Positions 16,942-27,900 of a DNA stretch of 64,000 bases are shown here, in pieces; the stretch's first letter is position 1, and every line of letters starts with the position of its first letter. Made by a program: the position numbers and the translations under genes. Source of the DNA: Sporocytophaga myxococcoides. GTDB taxonomy: Bacteria; Bacteroidota; Bacteroidia; Cytophagales; Cytophagaceae. Location: assembly GCF_000775915.1 (NCBI RefSeq), contig NZ_BBLT01000011.1, forward strand, positions 62,001-126,000. The letters are read 5' to 3'. Below the pieces are notes generated by a model. The model searched no databases and was not told the origin of the DNA. It saw only the letters and a program-made list of their open reading frames with translations.

Positions 16942-19900
16942 ATGAATAAGGTCCTTGTTTTGTCATTAATGTTGCTTGTTTCTTTGTTTCATTCAAATAC
17001 AAGTTTCAGCCAATGCGGGTCCCAAACGGCAACTATTGTCAATCAATGTCCCAATCAGTCTCCTCAGTTATCCATTCCTACTGCAGTTCCGGGAACTGAT
17101 TATATATGGACAGTTGGGGGATCGAAATACGGCCAGGGATATGACTTCACCTATCAGTCTCCTTTGACCTCACCAACAATTATAAGCTATCAGGAGCAAA
17201 TTAATCAAACAGGAGGCCCGTCAAAAGGAGGGACTCCGCCTTATGCGATGCCTGCATCAGGAACTTCTATATTAAACAATGGTTATTCAGTTTCTGTAAA
17301 TTCAACAACTGATTTCAGATTAAATGCTATTACTGTACCTATAAAACTTTATTACTGTGATCCAAATGCAACATACAGGTTAAAGGTAATAGTTGGACCA
17401 ACTGCCACTCCAACCGCTGCTTCAGTCTGGCATACATTTAAATGTTCTGACCTTATCAGCACCACAGAAGGTCAGACTTATCTTGTACCTATTAAAGTAA
17501 ATACCAGCCCAACAGATCCGGGGCTTACAATTCCTGCAGGATCAACTACTATATCTGTTATATACAGCGATGCAACCAATCCTGCAGGAACATCAGATAT
17601 CAGCGGATTGGTGGCATTTCCCACTACAACGTTCAATAACTCCTATTCTATAGGATCAACAACAATTTCTCATTCAACAACAACCAACAGGCCTGCCTTT
17701 CTTGACTGGAATATTACAACTCTTTGTCCTGCAGTTGCAGTAAATGTCAGTCCTACAGCGTCTGCCAGTTGTTGCGTTCCCGGAAACGTTACTGCTCCAT
17801 CCATTAATACAAGTACCGGAACTAATATTATTGATACTGATCCTATTTCGCCGGCATTAACTTTAAGTACTCCTTTGCAAGTCGGCTATTATTATCAATG
17901 GTTTAAAAACGGACAAGCTTTAACAGCTCCACTACAAAACGATAACGAAATAAACGTTACAACTTCGGGGCAATATACTGTGAGGGTTGTAGAAAAACTT
18001 GCTGACATCAATAAAACATCATGTTATAAAACGGATGTAGAAATGGTGTCCAAAAGAATATTGTTTGCTCAAACAGACAAAATTTCGCTATGTCTGGGAG
18101 AAACTGCCAAGCTTAATGCTTTAGGCGCCACAGGGAATACTGCGGGATCTATAATCTGGTCCGGAGCAAGTGGTATAAGCAATGTCAATGCAAAAAATCC
18201 GACCTTTTTACCGGTATCCATTGGAACACACACTTTGGAAGTTGACGCGGAGGTGCCTGTAGGGAATCAGGTAATTAATGGAGATTTTGAGTTATTTACT
18301 GTAGGGGACGCATCTCCCGGATTTACACATAGTTCTTATTACAACTTTATCAATCCGGCTAATGCAGTAAACGGAACAGATGCCAATACCTTTTTCGGGA
18401 TTCCAAACAGAAAGGGGATATCATGGCTACAAAATGGAAATTTCTCCATCTACAATTATGTATTTTCCAATAATGATGGATATACTGGGATAAAGCCTTG
18501 TCCAGACCATACAACCGGAACAGGGAATTTACTATTTACAGATGCTGCCGCAAAGAATATACCGGCAGGAACGCCATTTACAGATACCTATATCTGGTCA
18601 CAGCAAGTAACACTGGAAGCGGGACAGGAATATGAATTTGCAGCATGGTTTACAAACGCAAATACTGAATATTGTGTATGCACCGACCCCTTTGATGGTA
18701 CAGTAAATGGGGTTAAAACACCGAGCGGACAACCGCAGATAAATCTTTATGTAAATGATCAACTTGTTAATCCAACTCCCATAACAATTGCAGGCGCTAC
18801 ATGTCAATGGCAAAAAGTAAGTTATAAATATACTGCTACAACATCTGGTACCGCAACAATTAAAATTTCTGAAATTTCAAGAGCTGATGCAGGAAATGAT
18901 TTTGCAATGGATGATATTTCTTTTGGTGCTCCCGGAAGGCAGAAACACACAGTTACAATTGATGTTACTGACTGTGATGACCTAAATGCAACTACGTTAT
19001 GTAATGCAGGAGAATTGACACTTGAAGCAACTTCGTCAAATGGCTTCTTCACAAAGTGGACACATACCGACAATGGAGGGGTTACAAGCTCAACTACAAT
19101 TGATAAACCTAATGATGCCATAACAACGGCTGAGCCGGTAGCAACTACAGATAGATATACCGCCGAGTTCAAATTTGTTCGTGGTAATCAGATAGGCAAT
19201 CCGGATTATTCGCTCACGACAAAAAACGGGAGCAATATGACTGACAGAACAAACCTGCCTGGAACATACGGTCTAAGCAATGGTGAGTATATAATCGGGA
19301 AAAATCCTTCTGCATTTTCCAATACACAGGATAAAATTTATACTTCTGTCTCAGACCATACTACAGGCAGCGCAAGCTCATTTGACTATTTCTCCGGTAG
19401 TGGAGTATATTCTGCTGGCCATGAGATAGTATTTAGTCAGACGATAGCAGTTACAAATGGAGAGGAATATGGATTTTCTGTTTGGCTGGCAAATATTCAT
19501 AATGAATTTACAAAAGCAAATCCTGACACATCCAATAATGCTAAAACTACTAAACTAGATCTATATGTAGGTGGAATTCCGGTTAAAAGATTTACACTTC
19601 CTCTAAACACCTCATGGAATAACTTTGGTTATAATTTTATAGCTGCAATTACAGGAAACCTCACTGTTGAACTAAGAGTTCCAAATTTAAATCTTCAAAA
19701 AGCTGCTGCATTTGCAATGGATGATATTCAGATAGGAAAGGTGGATACTAAAATTATAGACGTATTGCCGGATCCGAATTGCACCCTTCCTGTCTCATAC
19801 CTGTATGTCAATGTGGAGAGAAACGGTGCTCAGATTCACATGGAGTGGGCTACAGCGCAGGAAAAAGATGCGGATTTTTTTATCATTGAAAAATCAAAAG

Positions 19901-20316
19901 ACGGAGTTAACTTTTCTGCTACAGGCACAATAAAGGCAAAGGGAAATAGTACTTCTGCAAATAAGTATATCTATTCTGAATCTGCTTCTGGAGACTATAA
20001 CTATTATAGAATTAAGCAAACAGATCTGGATGGCAAATTTGAGTACAGCAAAATTTTCTTTGTTTCAGGTATAATTCATGATGATCTCATTGTTTATCCA
20101 AACCCAAGCTCGACATCCTTTACAATAAAGGCAAATAGTAATGAAGGAGAAACTCTTCTTATCAAAATTATCGATACCAAAGGATCAGAGTTAGCTAACT
20201 TTGCTCAACAGGCAAACGAGTCAATAACAATTGGATCAGATTTTCTTCCTGGAGTTTACATATTAGAAGTACTGGGAGGAACTCAGTTGTGGAGAAAACG
20301 AATAGTTAAGCAATAG
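16942..20316 (+). CDS. Large T9SS cargo protein with duplicated jelly-roll-like module
   Basis: A 1124-residue secreted protein of unknown function. It has a signal peptide (1-24, ending SFSQ), a region with an Ig-like segment (YYYQWFKNGQALTAPLQ, about 315-360), then two related carbohydrate-binding-like modules at about 444-668 and 748-938. Each ends with a near-identical tag (FAMDDISFG and FAMDDIQIG). A WxT-x-x-E domain of the type found before many sorting domains lies at about 954-1045 (WATAQEKDADFFIIEKSKDG), followed by a T9SS type A domain (YPNPSSTSFTIKANS onward). No catalytic motif is recognised. It is probably a surface adhesin or substrate-binding protein, judged from domain types and the enzyme genes on both sides. 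Confidence 0.8.
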   Translation: MNKVLVLSLMLLVSLFHSNTSFSQCGSQTATIVNQCPNQSPQLSIPTAVPGTDYIWTVGGSKYGQGYDFTYQSPLTSPTIISYQEQINQTGGPSKGGTPPYAMPASGTSILNNGYSVSVNSTTDFRLNAITVPIKLYYCDPNATYRLKVIVGPTATPTAASVWHTFKCSDLISTTEGQTYLVPIKVNTSPTDPGLTIPAGSTTISVIYSDATNPAGTSDISGLVAFPTTTFNNSYSIGSTTISHSTTTNRPAFLDWNITTLCPAVAVNVSPTASASCCVPGNVTAPSINTSTGTNIIDTDPISPALTLSTPLQVGYYYQWFKNGQALTAPLQNDNEINVTTSGQYTVRVVEKLADINKTSCYKTDVEMVSKRILFAQTDKISLCLGETAKLNALGATGNTAGSIIWSGASGISNVNAKNPTFLPVSIGTHTLEVDAEVPVGNQVINGDFELFTVGDASPGFTHSSYYNFINPANAVNGTDANTFFGIPNRKGISWLQNGNFSIYNYVFSNNDGYTGIKPCPDHTTGTGNLLFTDAAAKNIPAGTPFTDTYIWSQQVTLEAGQEYEFAAWFTNANTEYCVCTDPFDGTVNGVKTPSGQPQINLYVNDQLVNPTPITIAGATCQWQKVSYKYTATTSGTATIKISEISRADAGNDFAMDDISFGAPGRQKHTVTIDVTDCDDLNATTLCNAGELTLEATSSNGFFTKWTHTDNGGVTSSTTIDKPNDAITTAEPVATTDRYTAEFKFVRGNQIGNPDYSLTTKNGSNMTDRTNLPGTYGLSNGEYIIGKNPSAFSNTQDKIYTSVSDHTTGSASSFDYFSGSGVYSAGHEIVFSQTIAVTNGEEYGFSVWLANIHNEFTKANPDTSNNAKTTKLDLYVGGIPVKRFTLPLNTSWNNFGYNFIAAITGNLTVELRVPNLNLQKAAAFAMDDIQIGKVDTKIIDVLPDPNCTLPVSYLYVNVERNGAQIHMEWATAQEKDADFFIIEKSKDGVNFSATGTIKAKGNSTSANKYIYSESASGDYNYYRIKQTDLDGKFEYSKIFFVSGIIHDDLIVYPNPSSTSFTIKANSNEGETLLIKIIDTKGSELANFAQQANESITIGSDFLPGVYILEVLGGTQLWRKRIVKQ

Positions 20317-20332
20317 TAATTAATATCAAAGC

Positions 20333-20370
20333 AAAAGGTCCACTCCGATTTATTTGAGTGGACCTTTTTT
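20333..20370. terminator. Bidirectional Rho-independent terminator
   Basis: AAAAGGTCCACTC and GAGTGGACCTTTTTT form a 13-bp stem with T and A runs on both sides. It lies between the convergent T9SS cargo gene and GH16 gene and can serve both. Confidence 0.9.
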
Positions 20371-20405
20371 ATAAAGAGTTTTCTTAAGCTTATCAAAAAC
20401 TAAAT

Positions 20406-22109
20406 CTAATCCTTGATAACTTTTTCCTTAATGACGCCTTCGGCGGTTTCTATTTCTGCAATATAAACGCCCTTAGGGAAGCCTGCTGCAGCTATTTCAA
20501 CCTTATAGTCACGAATGCTCCTTTTTTCAAAGACAATTTTTCCTGATTGATTGTAAATAGTTAAGCTGCGAATAAGAGCGTCTGATTCAAATAGAATCTT
20601 ATCAGCAGCAGGATTAGGATAGAATGATAGCTTAGACTTTACCAAAGGTTTGAATGTGCTTAATACATTATCGTTAACAAGGCTTATATTGTCAAAGTGT
20701 AAACTACCCAAAGCTTTTCCCAGATCAAAAATAATCCTGGCCTCTGGATCTGTATTGCCAGACATTGTAAAATTATAAGTAATTGTTTTCTTTGCAGGAC
20801 CAGCTGTCTGAGTGGCTCCGGAATATACATTCCATGGGTCCTTGCTCATGCCTATGCTAGCAACAAAAGTTGTTTGCTGGCTTGCCCAGACATCAAATCT
20901 TAAAGTATAAGAGTTACCCTTTTCTATTAAAAGATCATCCTGGGAGAATTGTATATCCCAGGCATTGGCTCCGCTTTTAGATATATTAAATACGATCTCT
21001 TCCTGATCTATAGTTGATGAAGCAAGACCAGAGGGCACAGTCTGATGCCATTTGAAGAATCCTGCATCAAATTCTCCATTCTGGATCATTTCACCCTTCT
21101 TTCTGAATACTGGTTTTATCGTCGTATTTATTGCCATATCGAATTGAAGAGGATTGTCAAGGTCCTGATATGTTCCTTCCCACTTTATAAACTCAAATCC
21201 TACATCAGGGACAGCTTCAAGAGTGACATTTGCATTAGCGTTGACTTTTCCATTCGGGAATGAAGCAGTAACAGATCCCCCAGCAACCTGGTGCACCAAC
21301 AAATCATATTCTGATTTTTCCTCACTGAACTGATATACCCTTACAAAATCTACTTCAAATTTCTGAGGAAAAATTGTAGAATCTATTCCTTGTGAGCCAG
21401 CCCAATCGCCACCTACTGCATTATTCATAATCAGATGCATCTTCTGATCAAATGGCCATTCCTTATAAGTGTCTGTAGGCTTTTTATCAAGAGAATAATA
21501 TAAAACATTATCAACATAAAATCTTAAGCTGTCTGCATACCATTCCAAAGCATAAGTATAAAAGTTGTTATAAGGAGCAACTAGATCTGTACTACCACCT
21601 CTTCCTTCGCCAGTCGCATGATTGTATCGCTCTGTGTGTGTTGTAAAAAATATTTTGTCAGGATCATATCCCACATTCTCCATCAGATCTATTTCACCGC
21701 TTGAAGGCCAGTTGCCATATATATTTTCGCTTGGCAAAAACCAGATGGCCGGCCAGATACCTCTGCCAGTGGGCAATTTAGCCCTGACTTCAAACCGACC
21801 ATATTTCCAGTCGCCATTCCCCAGTGTTTTTATTCTTGAAGAAGTAAACTTTTTGCCTGAATAATTCTCTTTTCTGGCTTCAATTATCAGCTTCCCATTA
21901 TCAACCCGAACATTTTCCAACGTTTCTTTGGTATAATATTGCAGCTCATTATTCCCAAATCCGCTACCGCCTACATCGTAGTTCCATTTGTTGGGGTTCG
22001 GCAAACCTGAATAATCAAATTCTTCAGACCAAATTAATACTTTATTGATTTTCTGAGCATAGAGCGGGCTTAAGAAAAGACAAAGTGAAATAGCGATTAT
22101 AACTCTCAT
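20406..22109 (-). CDS. Secreted GH16 beta-glucanase (laminarinase-like) with CBM and T9SS domain
   Basis: A 567-residue secreted glycoside hydrolase family 16 enzyme. It has a signal peptide (1-18), a GH16 domain (about 20-265) with active-site motif GEIDLMENVG (nucleophile Glu139, acid/base Glu144) and a GRFEVRAKLPTGRGIWPAIW substrate cleft, a small bacterial repeat domain (about 268-335, GGSVTASFPNGKVNANANVT), a jelly-roll carbohydrate-binding module (about 343-487, NGEFDAGFFKWHQ to LHFDNISL), and a T9SS sorting domain (FYPNPAADKILFES to the end). It is expected to hydrolyse beta-1,3 or mixed-linkage glucans outside the cell. The methionine in EIDLME is typical of laminarinase/lichenase-type GH16. 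Confidence 0.92.
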   Translation of the reverse strand: MRVIIAISLCLFLSPLYAQKINKVLIWSEEFDYSGLPNPNKWNYDVGGSGFGNNELQYYTKETLENVRVDNGKLIIEARKENYSGKKFTSSRIKTLGNGDWKYGRFEVRAKLPTGRGIWPAIWFLPSENIYGNWPSSGEIDLMENVGYDPDKIFFTTHTERYNHATGEGRGGSTDLVAPYNNFYTYALEWYADSLRFYVDNVLYYSLDKKPTDTYKEWPFDQKMHLIMNNAVGGDWAGSQGIDSTIFPQKFEVDFVRVYQFSEEKSEYDLLVHQVAGGSVTASFPNGKVNANANVTLEAVPDVGFEFIKWEGTYQDLDNPLQFDMAINTTIKPVFRKKGEMIQNGEFDAGFFKWHQTVPSGLASSTIDQEEIVFNISKSGANAWDIQFSQDDLLIEKGNSYTLRFDVWASQQTTFVASIGMSKDPWNVYSGATQTAGPAKKTITYNFTMSGNTDPEARIIFDLGKALGSLHFDNISLVNDNVLSTFKPLVKSKLSFYPNPAADKILFESDALIRSLTIYNQSGKIVFEKRSIRDYKVEIAAAGFPKGVYIAEIETAEGVIKEKVIKD

Positions 22110-22159
22110 CGAAATATTATTTTTTTTCCTTACTTAGTACAATTTAAGGAATCAAACTC

Positions 22160-22447
22160 TCATTTTAAAATAACATCCTGAAATTCCACGGTTTTATCTA
22201 TAATCGCCTTTGCGAAAGGACAATACGGTATAACTTTCATACGGTTACTTCTGGCAAAACCTATAGCCTTTTCAACCAAAGCATGTCCAACTCCTTCTCC
22301 TTTAAAGCTTTCGTCTACTTCTGTATGGTCTATTATCATTAGATATTCTGATTTTAAAGTATACTCCAACTTGGCTAATATCTTATCACTTTTCCGAACA
22401 AAAAACATTCCTCCACCTTCATGAACCTGCTGTCTGATATCTCTCAT
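22160..22447 (-). CDS. Small GNAT-like N-acetyltransferase
   Basis: A 95-residue protein of the short acetyltransferase family (Acetyltransf_CG/YidJ-like). It contains the acetyl-CoA loop region DESFKGEGVGHALVEKAIGF and the family's C-terminal VIPYCPFAKAIIDK stretch with the conserved cysteine. N-terminal GGMFFVRKSDKILAKLEYTL forms the first strands. Substrate is unknown. It lies 115 bp downstream of the carbonic anhydrase on the same strand; co-transcription is possible but not shown. Confidence 0.85.
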   Translation of the reverse strand: MRDIRQQVHEGGGMFFVRKSDKILAKLEYTLKSEYLMIIDHTEVDESFKGEGVGHALVEKAIGFARSNRMKVIPYCPFAKAIIDKTVEFQDVILK

Positions 22448-22562
22448 ACCTCTAAGATTTTTTCTGAATTTTGATCATTGGTGTTGAACAGGGTTGGTAG
22501 TGTACAAAAAAGGGAAACGGACACTACTGCCTGCTTTCCTTTCTCCCTTGGTTCAGGGGAAT

Positions 22563-23207
22563 CTATTCATAGAATGTCACCTGACCATTGTCCATATCAT
22601 AATAGGAGCCAACTATTTTAATCAACCCTTGATCTTCCATTTCCTTTAAAATAGAGCTTTGCTTACGAATTGCCTCAACAGTAACCTTGACATTTTCCTT
22701 TATTACCAGGTCCACAAACTCATAATTTTTAGATGTTTTCTCACCATGATAATGATTACAATTCTGAATGGCAGGCTCAACCTTTTTCAATAAAGTAGTC
22801 AGGTTTCCTAATTCAACATGATCTATCGCGCCTTTTATTGCACCACAGTATTCATGCCCTATAACAAGCACAAGTTTAGCTCCCGCAACTTTACAACTGA
22901 ACTCCATTGAACCCAGAATGTCATCATTTATGATATTACCTGCTACACGTGCAACAAACAAATCTCCGATTCCTTTATCAAAGACATCTTCTACAGGAAC
23001 TCTTGAATCTATGCAGGAAAGCACAATAGCTTTCGGATACTGGCCATTCACAGCATCCCTGATTTGTTTAGAATGATCGCGCAAAGTCAGTGTACCGGAA
23101 ATGAATCTTTTATTACCTTCTTTAAGTTGCTTCAACACCTCATCAGGGGTGAGTTTTTGCTGCTCATCTGCAGTTAGTACTTTTTCTATTAACGGATTTA
23201 GCTCCAT
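22563..23207 (-). CDS. Beta-class carbonic anhydrase
   Basis: A 214-residue zinc enzyme interconverting CO2 and bicarbonate. All active-site residues are present: Cys65, Asp67 and Arg69 in SCIDSR, then His118 and Cys121 in GHEYCGAIKGA. No signal peptide is present, so it is cytoplasmic. The length and the C-terminal KIVGSYYDMDNGQVTFYE are normal for the family. A second, clearly paralogous enzyme is encoded at 51774-52448. The upstream region is AT-rich and divergent from a secreted-protein gene. Confidence 0.95.
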   Translation of the reverse strand: MELNPLIEKVLTADEQQKLTPDEVLKQLKEGNKRFISGTLTLRDHSKQIRDAVNGQYPKAIVLSCIDSRVPVEDVFDKGIGDLFVARVAGNIINDDILGSMEFSCKVAGAKLVLVIGHEYCGAIKGAIDHVELGNLTTLLKKVEPAIQNCNHYHGEKTSKNYEFVDLVIKENVKVTVEAIRKQSSILKEMEDQGLIKIVGSYYDMDNGQVTFYE

Positions 23208-23371
23208 GATTTCTTCTAATTAAGGTTTATTGAGAACCTCTATCAGACAAAATACAGTTAATAGAGGATATCAAAAATAATCTGATTGAGATTGATTTAA
23301 AAATAGAAGAACTTATTTTTAAAATTTTTACATTTAGTCATTAATCAATTTTTAAAACATTCTTTTTAACT

Positions 23372-24829
23372 ATGAAAAACCTCAAACTTACCTTTATCAT
23401 TCTACTAATTTCCATTTTTAATCAAAGTAAAGCCGGTATATATGAAGTTCTGACAGTAAAGCCGATTTATGAAAATAAGAAACTCAAGGGTTACTACATT
23501 GTAAGTCGAGACCTGGAAAAATTTAAGAAAACATCAACTTACACTATCTCCAAATGTGATGTTTCAATGAAGCCCATAATTTCAGTACAAGAGCCCCGCA
23601 ACATGTATGATGATGTAATTTCTGCTGCTGTGAATGATTCAGCTTTGTGTGTAATATACAATTTTAACGGAAACAGTGGGATTAAAAATGTCACAAACGG
23701 TGAAGCAGAGATAGTGACATATAGCTCAAGAGACCTGAAGCAACTTGGGACTACAAAACTTCTAAACAAAGTAGCAATGTGGCACATTAACTCAACTATC
23801 GTTGCTAATGGTAACTCCGGATTTATTTTCACGGGAATGTTATTTGAAGACAAGGTATTTAAAGGAATAATCCATTACGATAATAAATTAAATATTAAAT
23901 GGACTTATGAAAACGCGTTTAATTATGAAGAAAAGATAATCCCCTTGACTTACACTGAAACTATTGATCAAAACCTCTACAGCTTTTATGTTCGTAAGGC
24001 AAAATTAAAAACTCCCAAAATATATACAGGACTATTAATTAATAAAGTAAAGGATGGCAACATGGTATTAAACCATGAATTTAACAGTGAGGACATAAAA
24101 ATTGTTGAGAAGCCTGCACTTTATAGTGATGGTAAAAACGGAGTATTATTTGCTCAGTTTAATCTTAGTAAAAATAATGGCAACTTTCTGATGAAAGCAA
24201 ACAATGAAAGAGGCCTTCTCTTTCTTAGCTTTGATTTGACAACTAAGAAAACAGAGGAAAAACTACTATCTCTGGAATCGGAGGAATTTTTGTCTAAACT
24301 TGATGAAAGCGACAAAATCAAATTTAAAAAGGGCGGTCCCAGACTAAATCCTATCAGAGCTACTAAAATAGGAGAAAATTATTTCCTGATTGGAGAAACC
24401 TATAATCCTGTAGCTTATGATGTCCTGGTGAACTTTACAAGTTCGCATATGGAATGTTCAGATAGGGTTTTTGTAGCTGAGTTTGACAAAAACCTTAATC
24501 TCAGAAAAATTAATTTTTTCAACAAAACAATCAAAACATTCACTACTCCCAATGAGGTAAGTCACTCCTCCACTTATTTTACCGGCTCATTTCTTGATAT
24601 GAGAACTAATGAAGATAAGTCAGGATTTACATTCAGGTATATTGATTATACAGGAGGTAAAACAGCAGATCACATCACTGTTACTTACAATAACGGAAAC
24701 TTTAAAACGACCAGCTTACCAATGACCAGAGCGCGTAGCGACTATTCTCTGAATGCTCTGGAAGGTAAGCCAGGAAAGATAAATGTGATAAAAAGAGTTT
24801 ATAATGTTTTTGAAATAGCGGAAGAGTAG
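23372..24829 (+). CDS. Secreted protein of unknown function, 485 residues
   Basis: It begins with a signal peptide (MKNLKLTFIILLISIF, cleaved near SKAG). The mature part is rich in beta-strand-like alternation with repeated short motifs of the form I-x-Y-D-N-K-L-N-I-K-W and F-D-K-N-L-N-L-R-K, which suggests a beta-propeller-like fold. No catalytic motif, lipobox or T9SS domain is visible, so it is probably periplasmic. A protein of similar size and style is encoded at 47046-48527, but I could not show homology by eye. It stands alone, divergent from the carbonic anhydrase gene. Confidence 0.7.
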   Translation: MKNLKLTFIILLISIFNQSKAGIYEVLTVKPIYENKKLKGYYIVSRDLEKFKKTSTYTISKCDVSMKPIISVQEPRNMYDDVISAAVNDSALCVIYNFNGNSGIKNVTNGEAEIVTYSSRDLKQLGTTKLLNKVAMWHINSTIVANGNSGFIFTGMLFEDKVFKGIIHYDNKLNIKWTYENAFNYEEKIIPLTYTETIDQNLYSFYVRKAKLKTPKIYTGLLINKVKDGNMVLNHEFNSEDIKIVEKPALYSDGKNGVLFAQFNLSKNNGNFLMKANNERGLLFLSFDLTTKKTEEKLLSLESEEFLSKLDESDKIKFKKGGPRLNPIRATKIGENYFLIGETYNPVAYDVLVNFTSSHMECSDRVFVAEFDKNLNLRKINFFNKTIKTFTTPNEVSHSSTYFTGSFLDMRTNEDKSGFTFRYIDYTGGKTADHITVTYNNGNFKTTSLPMTRARSDYSLNALEGKPGKINVIKRVYNVFEIAEE

Positions 24830-24850
24830 TTGAACATTAACCGTTCAAAA

Positions 24851-24884
24851 AGAAAGAGGATGTTAATAGACACATCCTCTTTCT
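24851..24884. terminator. Terminator hairpin between convergent genes
   Basis: AGAAAGAGGATGT pairs with ACATCCTCTTTCT (13-bp stem, 8-base loop). It sits 22 bp after the unknown secreted-protein gene and 34 bp after the mfd stop on the other strand, so it may serve both. Confidence 0.7.
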
Positions 24885-24917
24885 CCAAATATACGGAATA
24901 TAGCAAATAACCTAAGT

Positions 24918-27900
24918 CTACTTCACGGGTTCTGTTACTGGTGCCGGATTAATTTTTTGAAGAGTATCCATAGCCTGTTGCATAAAATCAATATCTTCAA
25001 ATACGATCATCGGTTTTTTATTAACTTCTTTCAGCTTACACTTTTTAGGATTTTTCTGAGCAAAAAGGAGTATTTTACCAAAAATATCAGATTTGTAATA
25101 GGCATCATTATTCTGAACAAAATATCCTTTCATTGTGCCATTCTTGATAGTGAGCTTTTCAAAACCAAGTCCTTCGGCAAGCCATCTGAGCCTTACAGTT
25201 TCAACAAGGTCCTTAACTTCTTCAGGAAGCGGACCAAAACGGTCTATTATAGATGCCCTATATTTTTGAAGCTCCTCCTCTGTCTTAATATTATCAAGTG
25301 TAGAATAAAGACTTAATCTTTCGGATATATTGGAAACATAAGTTTCCGGAATAATTACAGCAAGATCTGTTTCTATCTGACAATCGGTAGGCTTATGTAA
25401 ATCTTTAGCTTCAAGTTCTTTCTTGAACAACTCTGCAAACTCAGTTTCCTTAAGCTCTTGTATGGCCTCATCAAGAATTTTATGATACATATCGAAACCC
25501 AGATCTGATATGAATCCGCTTTGCTCTGCACCAAGTAAGTTACCTGCTCCACGAATATCCAGATCCCGCATTGCAACCTTAAATCCATCTCCAAGATCAG
25601 AGAACTCTTCGAGTGCACTTAGCCTCTTTCTTGAATCTGCTGGAAGGGTGGATACGGGAGGAGTCAAGAGATAGCAGAAAGCTTTTTTGTTGGAACGACC
25701 CACGCGTCCTCTCATCTGATGGAGATCAGACAATCCAAACATGTGTGCTGAATTGATGATAATGGTATTTGCATTAGGAATATCCAGACCAGATTCAATG
25801 ATGTTTGTTGAAACCAATACATCATATTCTGCTTCTACAAACTTTAGCATTACTTTTTCTAGTTTATCTCCCTCCATCTGTCCATGAGCCACGCCCATCT
25901 TTGCATCAGGCACAAGGCGTTTGATCCTGTCAGCCATCTCTTCGATGTCTTTAACTCTGTTATGAACAAAGAATACTTGTCCTCCCCGTTTCAATTCATA
26001 GCTTACAGCATCTCTTATAATCGTATCATTGAAAGCATGAATCTCGGTAGTAACAGGTTGTCTGTTAGGAGGAGGGGTAGCGATAATAGAAAGGTCTCTT
26101 GCTCCCATTAGTGAGAAATGCAGAGTTCTTGGAATCGGTGTTGCAGTAAGAGTTAGAGTGTCTACATTAACTTTAAACTCTTTAAGTTTATCTTTTACTT
26201 TCACACCAAACTTTTGCTCTTCATCAATAATCAATAAGCCAAGGTCTTTAAACTTAACATCTTTACCAATAAGGCGATGTGTACCAATAAGAATATTAGT
26301 CTTGCCTTCCTCTACTCTTTTGATAGTTTCCTTTATCTGCTGAGCAGTTTTAAATCTGTTCACATACTCCACATTTACAGGAAAACCTTTAAGCCTTTCA
26401 CTGAAAGTTTTGTAATGTTGCATAGCCAGGATGGTTGTTGGCACAAGCACTGCTACCTGTTTGCCATCTGTTGCTGCCTTAAATGCTGCACGCACCGCAA
26501 CTTCTGTTTTACCGAATCCCACATCACCACAAACAAGACGATCCATAGGATGAGGAAGTTCCATATCAGCTTTTACATCGGCTGTAGCCTTAGCTTGATC
26601 AGGAGTATCTTCGTAGATAAATGAAGATTCGAGTTCTGCCTGAAGAAAAGTGTCTCTGTCAAACTTAAATCCAGGAGCCGCTTTTCTTTTAGCATACAGG
26701 CTTATTAACTCCTTAGCAATATCTTTGACTTGTTTTTTTACACGTTTCTTTTTGGTGTCCCAATCACCGGAACCAAGTTTACTGATAGGAGGTGGGGTTC
26801 CTTCTTTACCGGCATACTTTGATATTTTATGAAGAGCATGAATACTTACATAAAGCAAATCATCATCTCTATATACCAAGCGTATTGCTTCCTGTTGTCT
26901 TCCGCTTACTTCCACTTTTTCAAGACCAGCGAACCTACCTACACCGTAATCAGCATGAACAACAAAATCTCCAGGATGCAAAGCGCGTAGCTCTTTCAAA
27001 GTCATTGCCTTTGACTTTGAAAACTTTTCTTTGGTTTTATATCTGTGGTATTTCTCAAAAATCTGATGATCGGTATAACACACCAGCTTTAACTGATCAT
27101 CAATAAAGCCCTGCCTGAGCGCGGCATTCATTGTTTGAAACTTAAGAAATCTGTCAACTTCATTAAAGATGGTAGTTAACCTTTCTATCTGGTGATAGGA
27201 CTCTGCAGCGATAACATTTGTATAATCCTTTTCCTGATAGGATTTTAAATTTTCAGCAAGCAGGCTGAACTCCTTATTGAAAGGAGGCTGCGGTTTAGAT
27301 GAAAACTCAATAAGGTTATCAGTATCAAAATAAAATCGGGTTCCGAATTCCAGAATCTTGTACCCTTCCAGCAGCTTTTTAAATTCTTCAGGATTTTCAA
27401 ATAACTGAACAGGAGAAGTAATTAACTTTGAACCACCAGTCTCCTTTAATATCTGCTCAAATGAAAGTGTTGCTCTGTCAAAATATCTTTCTATAATCTC
27501 CAGGGTCAACTCAATATCTTTAACCCAGATATAAGTATCATCAGGAAGGAATTCAAGAAAAGATTCTCTTTTCTCCTGAAGCAATTTTGTCTGTACGTTG
27601 GGGATTATGGAAAACGTTTTTTTATTCTCTACAGACAGCTGTGTATTGGGATCAAAGGTTCTTACACTTTCGATTTCATCACCGAATAGTTCAATTCTGT
27701 ATGGGTAATCATGAGAATAGCTGAATATATCAACGATCCCTCCCCTGATAGAATACTGGCCTGCTTCATATACAAAGTCGGTTTTTTCAAAGTCATAAGT
27801 TGAAAGTAATTCAGTAACAAACTGAAGATCTACTTTCTCGCCTACATTAGCAGTAAAACTATTGCTTTTGAGAGACTTTTTATTGATTACTTTTTCAGTG

